Origin: Bacteroidales bacterium
GTDB lineage: Bacteria; Bacteroidota; Bacteroidia; Bacteroidales; UBA932
Reading direction: 5' to 3'
Length of the DNA: 64,000 nucleotides
Assembly (NCBI GenBank): GCA_017502125.1
Contig: JAFVVN010000029.1
Location: forward strand, 1-64,000
Below are positions 1 to 8,463 of this stretch, in pieces. A model generated the notes under the pieces. That model searched no databases, was not told the origin of the DNA, and was given only the letters and a program-made list of their open reading frames with translations. The first letter of the stretch is position 1; each line of letters opens with the position of its first letter. A program made the translations under genes and the position numbers.

Positions 1-1
1 C

Positions 2-451
2 GAGGACCTTCGCTACAACAAGATAATCGTGGCAACCGATGCCGATGACGACGGAATGCATATCCGTATGCTGGTGCTGACCTTCTTCATGAAGTATCAC
101 CCGGACCTTATCCGTCGCGGACACCTTTATATATTGCAGACTCCCCTCTTCAGGGTCAAGAACAGGAACGAAGTCCGTTACTGCTATAATCAGGAGGAGA
201 AGGAAAAGGCTATCAAGGAACTGAAGACCAAGGTGGAGATCACTCGATTCAAAGGTCTCGGAGAAATTTCCTGGGATGAGTTCACAGGATTCATAGGCAA
301 GGACATGAGGCTGGACAAGGTGAGACTCAGCGACGAGGAGCCGCTTGCTGACATAATGGAGTTCTATATGGGAGAGAACACGTTTGACAGACAGCTTTTC
401 ATCAGTCAGAACCTCCGTTCGGCTCAGGAGTTGGAAGATGTAGATTTTTAA
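2..451 (+). CDS. parE: DNA topoisomerase IV subunit B (C-terminal part, truncated by window edge)
   Basis: The reading frame is open from base 2 and encodes the last ~149 residues of a type IIA topoisomerase B subunit, the ATPase partner that with ParC decatenates daughter chromosomes. The Toprim metal motif is visible right at the start ([12 protein letters not shown]), followed by the QTPLFRV stretch and, near residue 85-95, RFKGLGEIS, which is the form usual for Bacteroidota ParE rather than GyrB (RYKGLGEM). The protein ends in a short acidic tail. The start codon lies outside the window. A plsC-like acyltransferase gene follows after 12 bp on the same strand. GyrB remains a possible alternative; the gyrA gene at 54.7 kb is unlinked and gives no help. 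Confidence 0.85.
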   Translation, partial: EDLRYNKIIVATDADDDGMHIRMLVLTFFMKYHPDLIRRGHLYILQTPLFRVKNRNEVRYCYNQEEKEKAIKELKTKVEITRFKGLGEISWDEFTGFIGKDMRLDKVRLSDEEPLADIMEFYMGENTFDRQLFISQNLRSAQELEDVDF

Positions 452-463
452 TAGCACAATATT

Positions 464-1015
464 ATGTGGAGAAAATTTTGCGGATGGCTGCTTAAGGTCC
501 TGGGATGGACAGCAGACGAACCGGTTGCACCAGAAGAGAAATGTATCATTCTTGGCGTACCTCATACCTCGATATGGGACTTCGTCATATCATACCTATA
601 TTATGTTTCGGTGGGGGGCAAACCATACTGCATGATCAAGGCTGACCTTTTCGTGGGTCCGCTTGGCTGGCTCCTGAGAAAGTTGGGTGGAATTCCTGTG
701 GACAGGAAAAAGGGAAGCAATGTGATGCTCAGTGTCATCAGGGAAATGAAGAGGCTGCCGGTGGCGCACCTTGCACTTGCTCCTGAGGGGACACGCAAGC
801 CGGTCAAAAGATGGAAGGCCGGTTTCCACACAATCGCTCGCGAGGTGGGATGTCCTGTGTATATGGGATACTTCAACTGGGGAACCAAGCACATCAGCCG
901 CGGGCATAAGGTGGAGCTGACAGATGACGCAAAGGCAGATCTGGAGCGCATTCAGGCACTTTATGAGGAAATGCATCTTGTGGGCAAGCATCCTGAGATG
1001 TATCGTACCCATTAA
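464..1015 (+). CDS. 1-acyl-glycerol-3-phosphate acyltransferase-like protein (PlsC/LPLAT family)
   Basis: A 183-residue acyltransferase of the lysophospholipid acyltransferase superfamily, which moves an acyl chain onto a glycerolipid or related acceptor at the inner membrane. The catalytic H-x4-D motif appears as HTSIWD near residue 35, and the acceptor/glycerol-binding block as PEGTRK near residue 106. The protein is shorter than typical PlsC (~240 residues) and has no clear transmembrane helix, only a hydrophobic N-terminus (KFCGWLLKVLGW). It sits 12 bp after parE and 38 bp before an acyl-CoA synthetase gene, so the pair may handle exogenous or recycled fatty acids. The acceptor substrate cannot be told from sequence. 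Confidence 0.8.
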   Translation: MWRKFCGWLLKVLGWTADEPVAPEEKCIILGVPHTSIWDFVISYLYYVSVGGKPYCMIKADLFVGPLGWLLRKLGGIPVDRKKGSNVMLSVIREMKRLPVAHLALAPEGTRKPVKRWKAGFHTIAREVGCPVYMGYFNWGTKHISRGHKVELTDDAKADLERIQALYEEMHLVGKHPEMYRTH

Positions 1016-1053
1016 AGAACGGATGTACTAAACCTGACTATAACTATTATTTT

Positions 1054-2736
1054 ATGATTCAATTGTACAAAAGAATGCAGAGGATGAGGGAGAAATATGT
1101 GGACACCCTCGCCAAGCTGTATGACTATGCAACTACAGTGTACTCTAAGAATCAGTACACTCAGTGGTATGACACCAAGGAAGGTGGCTATACCTATAAT
1201 ACCTTCAAGGCAAAATGTGACGGTCTTTCAAAGAAGCTGACTCAGTACGGAGTGGGCGCAGGCGACAAGGTGGCTATCCTTTCGCAGAGCATGCCGAACT
1301 GGTCTGTGGCATTCTTCAGCATCGTTCCATTCGGACGAATCGCCATTCCTATCCTGCCTGACAGTTCTGAGAACGAGGTTACCAACATCCTAAAGCACTC
1401 AGAGAGCAAGGTGGTCTTCGTATCGCAGAAGCTTGCCGGCAAGATCAGTCAGGAGTGCCGCGAGAAGATGACCCTCATCATCGAAATCGAGACTTTCGAG
1501 GTCATTCACGCTGATGAAGAACAGTTCACATGCGACGGAAGGACATCAGTTCCGACACCGGACGACATAGCTGCCATCATCTACACATCCGGAACTACAG
1601 GAAGTGCAAAGGGTGTGGTTCTGAGCCACAGAAACCTGTCTTCAAACGTAATCACCTGCTACCATGCATGCAAGAGGACAGAGAAAGACAGATGGCTCTC
1701 CGTGCTTCCTATGGCCCACACGCTTGAAATGACTCTCAGCATGCTCTACCCGATGTACTGTGGAGCAACTGTCTATTACCTTCCTAAGCCTCCTGTGGCA
1801 TCGCTCCTCCTTAAGGCACTGCCTATCGTAAAGCCTACCACTATGCTTACGGTACCTCTCATCATAGAGAAGGTCTACAAGGGAAGCGTGCTTCCTACAA
1901 TAAAGAAGAGCCGCACTCTGACATGGATGAACGAGCATATGCACGGCCTTATGTGCAGGATCATCGGCATGAAGCTCAAGAAGACGTTCGGAGGACGTAT
2001 CTCATTCTATGGAATCGGAGGAGCCAAGCTGGATCCGGAGGTGGAGAAATTCCTCCTCAAGGCCAAGTTCCCGTACGCAATCGGATATGGACTGACAGAA
2101 ACCTCCCCGCTTCTGGGATATGCTATGCACGGATGGAGAGCGGTCGGATCATTCGGATATCCTGTTTATAATGTCCAGCTGAAGCTCCACAATGTGAATC
2201 CGGAAACCGGAGAAGGTGAGATTGTGGCAAAGGGACCTAACGTGATGCTCGGATACTACAAGGACCCTGTCCGCACAAAGAGCGTCTTTACTGAAGACGG
2301 ATGGTTCCGCACAAGCGACATAGCTGTGATAGACGAAAAGGGCCGCTACTTCATAAAGGGAAGAAACAACAACATGATTCTCGGACCTTCTGGAGAGAAC
2401 ATATATCCGGAAGAGATCGAGAATGTCATCAACAATGTGGAGGGCGTGAGCGAATCCATAGTCGTTCAGCGCGATGGCCGTCTCGTGGCTCTTGTGCAGC
2501 CTGCCGAGAACTTCATCCAGTGGGACAAGGAGGGAGAGGACAAACTCTACGAAACGCTTGACAACTGGAAGGCAAAGGTTCTCAAGATTACAAACAAGAA
2601 TGTGAGCAAGGCTTCACAGGTAAGTTCGGTGGAGGTGATGAAGGAGCCGTTCGAGAAGACTGCCACACAGAAGATCAGACGTTTCAAGTACAAGGATTCA
2701 GCCCCTACTGTGGAGGAAGAAAAGAAGGAAAACTAA
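1054..2736 (+). CDS. Long-chain fatty acid--CoA ligase (AMP-forming), first copy
   Basis: 560-residue ANL-superfamily adenylating enzyme that activates a fatty acid to acyl-AMP and then acyl-CoA. Visible motifs in order: the AMP-binding P-loop YTSGTTGSAKG near residue 175, the YGLTETSP adenine-binding motif near 345, DGWFRTSD near 415 (the usual G of RTGD is S here) followed by the hinge block FIKGRNNNMI, then NIYPEEIE, and the C-terminal lysine region TATQKIRRFKYKD. It lies just after a PlsC-like acyltransferase, consistent with fatty acid salvage into lipids. A paralogue of similar length lies at 6273-7907. It could instead serve as an acyl-ACP or acyl-AMP ligase; chain-length preference is not readable. 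Confidence 0.88.
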   Translation: MIQLYKRMQRMREKYVDTLAKLYDYATTVYSKNQYTQWYDTKEGGYTYNTFKAKCDGLSKKLTQYGVGAGDKVAILSQSMPNWSVAFFSIVPFGRIAIPILPDSSENEVTNILKHSESKVVFVSQKLAGKISQECREKMTLIIEIETFEVIHADEEQFTCDGRTSVPTPDDIAAIIYTSGTTGSAKGVVLSHRNLSSNVITCYHACKRTEKDRWLSVLPMAHTLEMTLSMLYPMYCGATVYYLPKPPVASLLLKALPIVKPTTMLTVPLIIEKVYKGSVLPTIKKSRTLTWMNEHMHGLMCRIIGMKLKKTFGGRISFYGIGGAKLDPEVEKFLLKAKFPYAIGYGLTETSPLLGYAMHGWRAVGSFGYPVYNVQLKLHNVNPETGEGEIVAKGPNVMLGYYKDPVRTKSVFTEDGWFRTSDIAVIDEKGRYFIKGRNNNMILGPSGENIYPEEIENVINNVEGVSESIVVQRDGRLVALVQPAENFIQWDKEGEDKLYETLDNWKAKVLKITNKNVSKASQVSSVEVMKEPFEKTATQKIRRFKYKDSAPTVEEEKKEN

Positions 2737-2817
2737 TTTTTTTTCCTGAAAAAATCGAGTTTGTACACCAAATTTGTATAGGCGTTTCATAACAACACAT
2801 TTTAATTAGTAGTGGTT

Positions 2818-4050
2818 ATGAAACGTCTTAATTTAATTTTGGGAGCTGCGGCTCTTGTTGCTGTCTCTATGACAGCCTCTCCAGCATTGAATGCTCAGGA
2901 GAATGGAAACAGGGACGAGAACGGAAAAATCGTCCGTGGCCCTTACGAAACCAACAGATTCGGTGACAACTGGTTCATCGGAGTCGGGGGTGGCGTGAAC
3001 ATCCTCTGGAATGAAGGATACGACAACGTGAAGATCGGTCCCAGCATCGATGCCAACTTCGGTAAATGGTTCACACCATCTGTCGGTATGAGGGTTGGAT
3101 ATCAGGGCTTCAGCACTCAGATCTGGTCTGAAACGCCAAGCCTCCTCGGTACGACACTCGATACTGAGAAAGACATGTATCTCCAGAAGATGGGATATAT
3201 GTACATCCACGGGGACTTCCTATGGAATATATCCAATGCATTAAGCGGCTATAAGGAGACCCGGTTCTGGAACTTCGTCCCTTACCTCCATGCAGGTTTC
3301 TTCCGCACGTACGGACTCGACGATGTGAAGTTCTATGACAATGAGTTCGCTATGGGTGCAGGTCTCCTCCATAATCTTCGTCTTGCAGACAGGCTTGACC
3401 TGATCATCGACATGAGAGCGACTGTCGTGAACGGAAGGATTCATGGAGCAGACGGTGTGGCGGTTCTTCCTACGGTGACAGCTGGACTTGCAGTGGATCT
3501 CGGCTGGCCAAACTTCATGAGGACCTCCACTGTAGTGGGCGCTGTAGAACTGGCAAACCTCGAGAAAACAGCAGTTCTTGAAACAGCAATAGTGGCCTTG
3601 GAAGCGGCAAATGCCTCACTTGCGGCAGACAACGAGAAACTCACCAAGAAGAACAGCCAGCTCTCAAAGCAGGTAAAGAATCTTGCAAACAAGCCTGAGT
3701 TTGACGCTACCGGTTTCTTCGAGGGCATGACACCTGCAGCCGTTTATTTCGATATAGGCAAGGCTACGCTCGATGAGAAACAGATGGCTCAGCTCGACTT
3801 CCTGGCCAGGAACCTCATCACAACAGCTGACAAGGATACCCAGATCATGCTTACAGTAATGGGGTCAGCAGACGGCAACACAGGGTCGATGAAACGCAAT
3901 CAGCATCTGAGTGAGGCAAGAGGTAAATATATTTTCGACATCCTCACCACAAAGTACGGAATTTCACCTGAAAGACTTCTCGTGAAGACGGAAGTTATCA
4001 AAAATGCGGCTAAGCCGGAACTCAGCAGAGCAGTAATCTTCACTTTCTGA
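2818..4050 (+). CDS. OmpA-family outer membrane protein
   Basis: 410-residue outer membrane protein. The N-terminus has a signal peptide (MKRLNLILGAAALVAVSM... cleaved around ALNAQ). Residues ~45-235 are rich in alternating aromatic/glycine strands (NWFIGVGGGVN, VGMRVGYQGF, PYLHAGFF) typical of an eight-stranded beta-barrel. A predicted coiled-coil with LE/LAADNEKLTKKNSQL heptads follows at ~245-285, then an OmpA C-like peptidoglycan-binding domain beginning at PAAVYFDIGKATLD (~305) to the end. The ATG at 2818 was chosen over a GTG two codons upstream because it opens directly onto the signal peptide. It probably tethers the outer membrane to the wall. A terminator follows at 4063. Confidence 0.88.
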   Translation: MKRLNLILGAAALVAVSMTASPALNAQENGNRDENGKIVRGPYETNRFGDNWFIGVGGGVNILWNEGYDNVKIGPSIDANFGKWFTPSVGMRVGYQGFSTQIWSETPSLLGTTLDTEKDMYLQKMGYMYIHGDFLWNISNALSGYKETRFWNFVPYLHAGFFRTYGLDDVKFYDNEFAMGAGLLHNLRLADRLDLIIDMRATVVNGRIHGADGVAVLPTVTAGLAVDLGWPNFMRTSTVVGAVELANLEKTAVLETAIVALEAANASLAADNEKLTKKNSQLSKQVKNLANKPEFDATGFFEGMTPAAVYFDIGKATLDEKQMAQLDFLARNLITTADKDTQIMLTVMGSADGNTGSMKRNQHLSEARGKYIFDILTTKYGISPERLLVKTEVIKNAAKPELSRAVIFTF

Positions 4051-4062
4051 TAGAGAATTGAT

Positions 4063-4090
4063 AAAAGGGGGCTGAGGCCTCCTTTTTTTT
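4063..4090 (+). terminator. Intrinsic terminator of the OmpA-family gene
   Basis: AAAAGGGGG pairs with CCTCCTTTT (one G-U pair) around the loop CTGAGG and runs into a tract of T residues, 12 bp after the OmpA stop codon. Confidence 0.85.
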
Positions 4091-4092
4091 TG

Positions 4093-4100
4093 TATATTTG
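4093..4100 (+). promoter_or_regulatory. purT promoter, -7 box
   Basis: TATATTTG, an exact match to the Bacteroidota -7 consensus TAnnTTTG, 20 bp before the purT start codon and directly after the upstream terminator. No clear TTTG -33 element is present because that position falls in the terminator stem. Confidence 0.6.
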
Positions 4101-4120
4101 CGTAATTATAATTCAAGACT

Positions 4121-5305
4121 ATGACAAAGATCGGAACGACATTCACTAATTCGGGCAAGAAAGCGATCCTCTGCGGATCCGGTGAGCTCGGAAAGGAAGT
4201 GGCACTTGAGCTGCAGAGATACGGCGTGGAGGTGGTGGCACTTGACAAATATGCCAATGCTCCTGCCATGCATGTAGCACACAGGAGTCATGTACTCTCA
4301 ATGCTGGACGGCGACGCGCTTGAGGCTGTTATACGCGAGGAAAAGCCCGACTATATCATCCCAGAAATCGAGGCGATTGCCACAGACAGGCTCGTAAAGC
4401 TCGAAGAGGAAGGATTCAATGTCATTCCGACAGCAGCAGCGACACGACTTACAATGAACCGTGAGGGAATCCGCAGGCTGGCAGCCGAGACGCTGGAGAT
4501 TCCGACCTCACCATACAGATTTGCCCAGACGAGAGAGGAGTTCGATGCAGCAGTTGAAGCAATCGGCATTCCGTGCGTGGTGAAGCCTGTAATGAGTTCT
4601 TCCGGACATGGTCAGAGCACGATAAAGTGCAAGGAGGACATAGACAAGGCATGGCAGATCTCGCAGGAAGGCGGACGCGCCGGAAGCGGAAAGGTCATAG
4701 TGGAGGGATTTGTGAACTTTGACTATGAGATAACACTTCTCACAGTGCGCCACAGCGCAGGCACGACCTTCCTCAAACCTATCGGGCACCATCAGGTGGA
4801 CGGAGACTACCGCGAATCATGGCAGCCTCAGGCTATGCCGGAAAGGGCTTTGGAAATGGCAGAAGCCATCGCAAAGGCTGTGACTGACGCCCTCGGAGGT
4901 TATGGAATCTTCGGTGTGGAGCTTTTCGTAAAGGGTGAGGAAGTGATCTTCAGTGAAGTTTCCCCAAGGCCTCATGACACAGGAATGGTGACCATGATAT
5001 CCCAGGACATGTCTGAGTTCGGCCTTCATGCACGAGCGATTCTCGGGCTTCCTATCCCGGATGTGAAGTTCTACGGCCCATCTGCGTCCAAGGCCATCGT
5101 AGTGGAAGGAAACACTAAGGAATATGAGTTCTGCAACCTCGACAAGGTCCTTGAGGAACCAGGAGTACAGATCAGGATATTCGGAAAGCCGGAAATCTCA
5201 GGACACCGCCGTGTGGGAGTAATCCTCGCTACTGACGAGAATGTCACCGCCGCTCTTGCAAAAGCCGAACGCGCATACTCAAAACTTGAGGTAAAAGTCT
5301 ACTAA
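4121..5305 (+). CDS. purT: Formate-dependent phosphoribosylglycinamide formyltransferase (GAR transformylase 2)
   Basis: 394-residue ATP-grasp enzyme that makes formyl-GAR from GAR, formate and ATP in purine synthesis, bypassing 10-formyl-THF. It opens with the nucleotide-binding [15 protein letters not shown], then [18 protein letters not shown] and the PEIEAIATD segment, all diagnostic of PurT. The ATP-grasp core follows ([16 protein letters not shown], then the metal-binding FGVELFVKG...[10 protein letters not shown]). Length matches the E. coli enzyme (392). It is transcribed from its own -7 box and ends 1 bp from the convergent HAD gene. Use of formate directly fits an anaerobe. Confidence 0.95.
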   Translation: MTKIGTTFTNSGKKAILCGSGELGKEVALELQRYGVEVVALDKYANAPAMHVAHRSHVLSMLDGDALEAVIREEKPDYIIPEIEAIATDRLVKLEEEGFNVIPTAAATRLTMNREGIRRLAAETLEIPTSPYRFAQTREEFDAAVEAIGIPCVVKPVMSSSGHGQSTIKCKEDIDKAWQISQEGGRAGSGKVIVEGFVNFDYEITLLTVRHSAGTTFLKPIGHHQVDGDYRESWQPQAMPERALEMAEAIAKAVTDALGGYGIFGVELFVKGEEVIFSEVSPRPHDTGMVTMISQDMSEFGLHARAILGLPIPDVKFYGPSASKAIVVEGNTKEYEFCNLDKVLEEPGVQIRIFGKPEISGHRRVGVILATDENVTAALAKAERAYSKLEVKVY

Positions 5306-5306
5306 G

Positions 5307-6140
5307 CTATTTTGCCAGTTTCAGAAGTTCGAAGTCGATGCGGATCTTGTCTATTATGGCACATACCAGCTGATATGTGCGGCTGTCTTTGGTGTAATCC
5401 GCAGGGGTGATGAAGTTTACACGTTGCTGGCGAAGAAGTTTCCTGGCAACGTTGACTTTTCTCTTTATATCAGGATTGTATACGGCGATGGAATTTCCGC
5501 CGAACATCTTCACTATCTTCATGCAAGGGACATCAGTCTCACCGTCACCGAAATATATCATATGAGGGAAAGGTATCCTCTTGTTCTCCTCCATCTGGCT
5601 CTCATTCACCTTCTTGTTGTCACGTACGCTGAGTATTCCCTTGTTGATCTTGAACAGGAACTGGGTCTTCGCCGTATAGTCGACCGCCACACCCGGCCAC
5701 TCGGCTTCACCATCCTTGTTATAGATGAAGGAGCATGCGAATATACGCTTGAATTCCTTGGCGATTTCAGTACCCTCTATCATTTCAGCCAGGCCAGAGG
5801 AATTAATATAGTGCTCAACCCTGACTCCCTTGGATTTTCCATACTCGTTGACGAGAGAGAACCACTCACGGACACCATTGAAGAGTTCGACAGAGGCACC
5901 GAACCTCCTGAAGTCATCTCGGCGGAGCTTTATTCCGGCCTTATGCGCCTCATCGAACATAAGTTTCATGTAGCTGAGGATATTGCTGGCATCCTGGCCG
6001 ACAGCTATGTCGTCACTCTCCTGCCAGAACTCCTGAGGTTTCTTTCCGATGGCCTGAATAAAGCCGAATTCCTGCATATTCCCCGGTGATAATGTGCCGT
6101 CAAAGTCATAGATGAGGGCTACAATAGGATACTTTCGCAT
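5307..6140 (-). CDS. HAD-superfamily phosphatase of unknown substrate
   Basis: 277-residue haloacid-dehalogenase-fold hydrolase, probably a cytoplasmic phosphatase. Motif I is DFDGT at residues 12-16 (nucleophile D12, acid/base D14). The NSSG turn near residue 120 fits motif II, a conserved lysine region follows, and motif IV is YFGDGETDVPCM near 205-215. A long alpha-helical cap (residues ~25-110) separates motifs I and II. The family is common in Bacteroidota but has no assigned substrate that I can name. It is convergent with purT (1 bp apart) and divergent from the second acyl-CoA ligase gene, sharing an upstream region with three TTTCACC repeats. Confidence 0.8.
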   Translation of the reverse strand: MRKYPIVALIYDFDGTLSPGNMQEFGFIQAIGKKPQEFWQESDDIAVGQDASNILSYMKLMFDEAHKAGIKLRRDDFRRFGASVELFNGVREWFSLVNEYGKSKGVRVEHYINSSGLAEMIEGTEIAKEFKRIFACSFIYNKDGEAEWPGVAVDYTAKTQFLFKINKGILSVRDNKKVNESQMEENKRIPFPHMIYFGDGETDVPCMKIVKMFGGNSIAVYNPDIKRKVNVARKLLRQQRVNFITPADYTKDSRTYQLVCAIIDKIRIDFELLKLAK

Positions 6141-6144
6141 AAAA

Positions 6145-6197
6145 TTTCACCTTATATTTCATAATTTCACCACAAAAATACTATGTTTCACCACAAA
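6145..6197. repeat. Three phased TTTCACC(ACAAA) repeats in a divergent intergenic region
   Basis: TTTCACC occurs at 6145-6151, and the longer TTTCACCACAAA at 6165-6176 and 6186-6197. The copies start 20 and 21 bp apart, so they lie on the same DNA face. They sit just upstream of the HAD gene start (6140) and overlap its presumed promoter. They may be a regulator binding array; nothing else is known. Confidence 0.5.
6176..6183 (-). promoter_or_regulatory. HAD gene promoter, -7 box
   Basis: On the minus strand this region reads TATTTTTG, matching TAnnTTTG, about 35 bp before the HAD start. An ATTG lies 19 bp further upstream as a possible -33 element. The box lies between the second and third TTTCACC repeats. 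Confidence 0.45.
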
Positions 6198-6233
6198 TAC
6201 AATATCTGAGGCAAGCTTGTTGGCAAATTTAAG

Positions 6234-6241
6234 TACTTTTG
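6234..6241 (+). promoter_or_regulatory. Second acyl-CoA ligase gene promoter, -7 box
   Basis: TACTTTTG matches TAnnTTTG and lies 31 bp before the start codon at 6273. A good -33 element is not visible. Confidence 0.5.
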
Positions 6242-6272
6242 CCGGCGAGATTTCAAAACCACAACCATACTC

Positions 6273-7907
6273 ATGAAACATTATTTCACAAGACTTGAAG
6301 AACAGATCAAGGCAAATTGGAACCGTCCGGCACTCGGAAATTACAGGGGTGAACTCTTCACTTTCGGAGAAATTGCAACCAACATTGCAAAACTTCATCT
6401 TCTCTATGAAAATTGCGGACTCAAAAAGGGGGAGAAGGTTGCCCTCTGTGCAAAGAACTCTGCACGCTGGGGTATTGCATTCTTTTCGGCCAACACATAT
6501 GAGGCTGTCGTCGTTCCAATTCTCGCCGATTTCCATCCTGACAGCGTAAATAGTCTTGTAGACCATTCGGAGAGCGCAATTCTGTTCACAGATTCAGACA
6601 TCTGGGCAAAGCTCGACATTTCCAAGATGCCTCGGGTCAAGGCTGTGGTTTCGACAGCAGACTTCAAGCTCCTGTACGCCGCCGATGAGAAGATACAGAA
6701 GGCAAGCGACGAACTTGACTCAGCCTTTGCAGAAAAATATCCCGACGGATTCACTGCAGCTGATGTATGCTACCCTACTGACAATGCCAAGGATCTTGCC
6801 ATCATCAATTACACATCAGGAACCACAAGCGCGCCTAAGGGTGTGATGCTCCGTTATGAGTGCATAAGCGCAAACGTAACATTCGGCCAGAAGCGTCTGC
6901 CATCATATCCTGAGGACAAGATAGTGTCAATGCTCCCGATGGCGCATATGTATGGAATGATGTTCGAGCTCATCTATCCTCTCTGCGGCGGTTCATCGAT
7001 ATATTATCTTGGAAAGACCCCTACCCCGGCCCTCCTTCTCGGAGCAATGGCAGAGGTCAAGCCATATCTTGTAATCACGGTTCCTCTCGTGATGGAGAAG
7101 ATATTCAAGAGCAAGGTGGCACCTATCATAAACAAGCCGGTCATGAAAGTGCTGTGTGCTATCCCAGGACTTAACCAGATTATATTCAAGAAGGTACGCA
7201 ACACGCTCCTGAACGCTTTCGGAGGCAAGGTCCGTGAAATCGTGATGGGTGGAGCAGCACTGAGTCCTGAGGTGGAGAAGTGGTTCAGGAAGTTCAAGCT
7301 TCCATTCACCGTAGGATATGGAATGACAGAGGCCGCACCGCTCATGGCATATGAAGACTGGTGGGAGTTTGCTCCAAAGTCATGCGGAAAGGCTATAGAC
7401 ACAGTGGAAGTAAGGATTGACTCTGAGGACCCATACAAGAAGGTCGGTGAGATTCAGGCACGCGGAATGAACATCATGAGCGGATACTACAAGAATGAAG
7501 AGGCTACCAAGGCAGCATTCACTGAGGACGGGTGGATGAGGACAGGAGACCTCGGACTCCTCGACAAGAAGGGTAACATCTTCATCAAGGGCCGCAGCAA
7601 GAATATGATTCTTTCGGCAAACGGTCAGAACATATATCCGGAAGAGATTGAAGCTGCTGTGAACAACCAGCCATATGTGGTGGAGTCTGTGGTTGTGGAC
7701 AGGAAAGCAAGCCTTGTGGGTCTTGTATATCTCGACAAGGAGAAGATGCAGGCAGACGGAGTTGACCTTGATGTTCATGTTGCAATGATCAAGGCCGAGG
7801 TGAACAAGTCTATGCCAACATATAGCAAGATAGCAAAGATAGAAGTAATGGACAGACCTTTCGAAAAGACTCCTAAGATGAGTATCAAGAGGTTCATGTA
7901 CCAGTAA
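6273..7907 (+). CDS. Long-chain fatty acid--CoA ligase (AMP-forming), second copy
   Basis: 544-residue ANL-family adenylating enzyme, paralogous to the product of 1054-2736. Motifs: P-loop YTSGTTSAPKG near residue 178 (the usual GTTG glycine is S), YGMTEAAP near 348, DGWMRTGDLGLL with FIKGRSKNMILS near 415-440, NIYPEEIE, and the C-terminal KTPKMSIKRFMYQ lysine region. It should activate a fatty or other carboxylic acid to its CoA thioester in the cytoplasm. The two ligases share order and motifs but diverge in sequence, suggesting different chain lengths or roles. It has its own -7 box and a strong terminator at 7942. Confidence 0.86.
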   Translation: MKHYFTRLEEQIKANWNRPALGNYRGELFTFGEIATNIAKLHLLYENCGLKKGEKVALCAKNSARWGIAFFSANTYEAVVVPILADFHPDSVNSLVDHSESAILFTDSDIWAKLDISKMPRVKAVVSTADFKLLYAADEKIQKASDELDSAFAEKYPDGFTAADVCYPTDNAKDLAIINYTSGTTSAPKGVMLRYECISANVTFGQKRLPSYPEDKIVSMLPMAHMYGMMFELIYPLCGGSSIYYLGKTPTPALLLGAMAEVKPYLVITVPLVMEKIFKSKVAPIINKPVMKVLCAIPGLNQIIFKKVRNTLLNAFGGKVREIVMGGAALSPEVEKWFRKFKLPFTVGYGMTEAAPLMAYEDWWEFAPKSCGKAIDTVEVRIDSEDPYKKVGEIQARGMNIMSGYYKNEEATKAAFTEDGWMRTGDLGLLDKKGNIFIKGRSKNMILSANGQNIYPEEIEAAVNNQPYVVESVVVDRKASLVGLVYLDKEKMQADGVDLDVHVAMIKAEVNKSMPTYSKIAKIEVMDRPFEKTPKMSIKRFMYQ

Positions 7908-7941
7908 GATATCGCGAAAGCGACGTACTAATTCTAAACCC

Positions 7942-7984
7942 GCGGGCGTCTGGGAGTGATCTCCGACGTCCGCTTTTATTTTTG
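7942..7984 (+). terminator. Intrinsic terminator of the second acyl-CoA ligase gene
   Basis: GCGGGCGTC pairs with GACGTCCGC (one G-U pair), with an inner GGAG/CTCC extension, followed by TTTTATTTTT. Confidence 0.85.
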
Positions 7985-8016
7985 TGACTTATCGGTCAGG
8001 ATATCGTGGAAGTATG

Positions 8017-8056
8017 TAAAACACAGACGGGAGCAACATAAGTTACTCCCGTCTGT
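8017..8056 (-). terminator. Hairpin terminator of the DUF2795 gene
   Basis: ACAGACGGGAG (8023-8033) and CTCCCGTCTGT (8046-8056) form a perfect 11-bp stem. Read on the minus strand it is followed by GTTTTAC, 35 bp after the DUF2795 stop codon. The T tract is short, so termination may be weak. Confidence 0.65.
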
Positions 8057-8091
8057 AAAGCTATCTGTTTGATTTCAAACAAGTTGCCTCA

Positions 8092-8313
8092 TTAATACTC
8101 CTCTTCATTGAAGAAGAAATCGTCCTTGGTCGGATAGTCTGGCCAGATGTCTTCGATGCTCTCGTAGATTTCACCGTCGTCTTCGAGTTCTTCAAGGTTT
8201 TCAACCACTTCAAGAGGTGCTCCTGAGCGGGTGGCATAGTCGATGAGTTCCTCCTTGGTTGCTGGCCATGGGGCATCCTCAAGTCTGTATGCAAGTTCAA
8301 GTGTCCAATACAT
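8092..8313 (-). CDS. DUF2795 domain protein
   Basis: 73-residue acidic protein (MYWTLELAYRLEDAPWP... ending in DIWPDYPTKDDFFFNEEEY). The sequence is a nearly invariant small Bacteroidota protein of the DUF2795 family; the ATKEELIDYATRSGAPLEVVENL helix block is the domain core. The function is not established. It is monocistronic, with a -7 box upstream (8378-8385), about 65 bp of leader and a hairpin downstream, and it lies divergent from folE. It is complete and of normal length. Confidence 0.85.
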   Translation of the reverse strand: MYWTLELAYRLEDAPWPATKEELIDYATRSGAPLEVVENLEELEDDGEIYESIEDIWPDYPTKDDFFFNEEEY

Positions 8314-8377
8314 AGTTCTTATTCGTTTAATTTGTTAATTATCAACATTTAAGGCAATCCCTTTTTCTAAGGGGGCG

Positions 8378-8385
8378 CAAATATA
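8378..8385 (-). promoter_or_regulatory. DUF2795 gene promoter, -7 box
   Basis: On the minus strand TATATTTG, an exact TAnnTTTG match, 65 bp upstream of the DUF2795 start. No matching -33 element was found. Confidence 0.55.
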
Positions 8386-8418
8386 GACAAAAAAAATTAA
8401 TGATGAAGTTCTTTTTGC

Positions 8419-8426
8419 TATTTTTG
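8419..8426 (+). promoter_or_regulatory. folE promoter, -7 box
   Basis: TATTTTTG matches TAnnTTTG, 37 bp before the folE start codon. It faces away from the DUF2795 promoter in a compact divergent region. Confidence 0.55.
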
Positions 8427-8463
8427 CACATATTTTATAGCTTATCTACAAAAACTTTGCAAA

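Noticed and set aside
2-451. Assignment as gyrB
   Set aside because: The RFKGLGEIS form and C-terminus fit Bacteroidota ParE better, though gyrB cannot be fully excluded from a fragment.
5424-6089. Plus-strand frame of 221 residues opposite the HAD gene
   Set aside because: Shadow of a gene with clear HAD motifs; no independent support.
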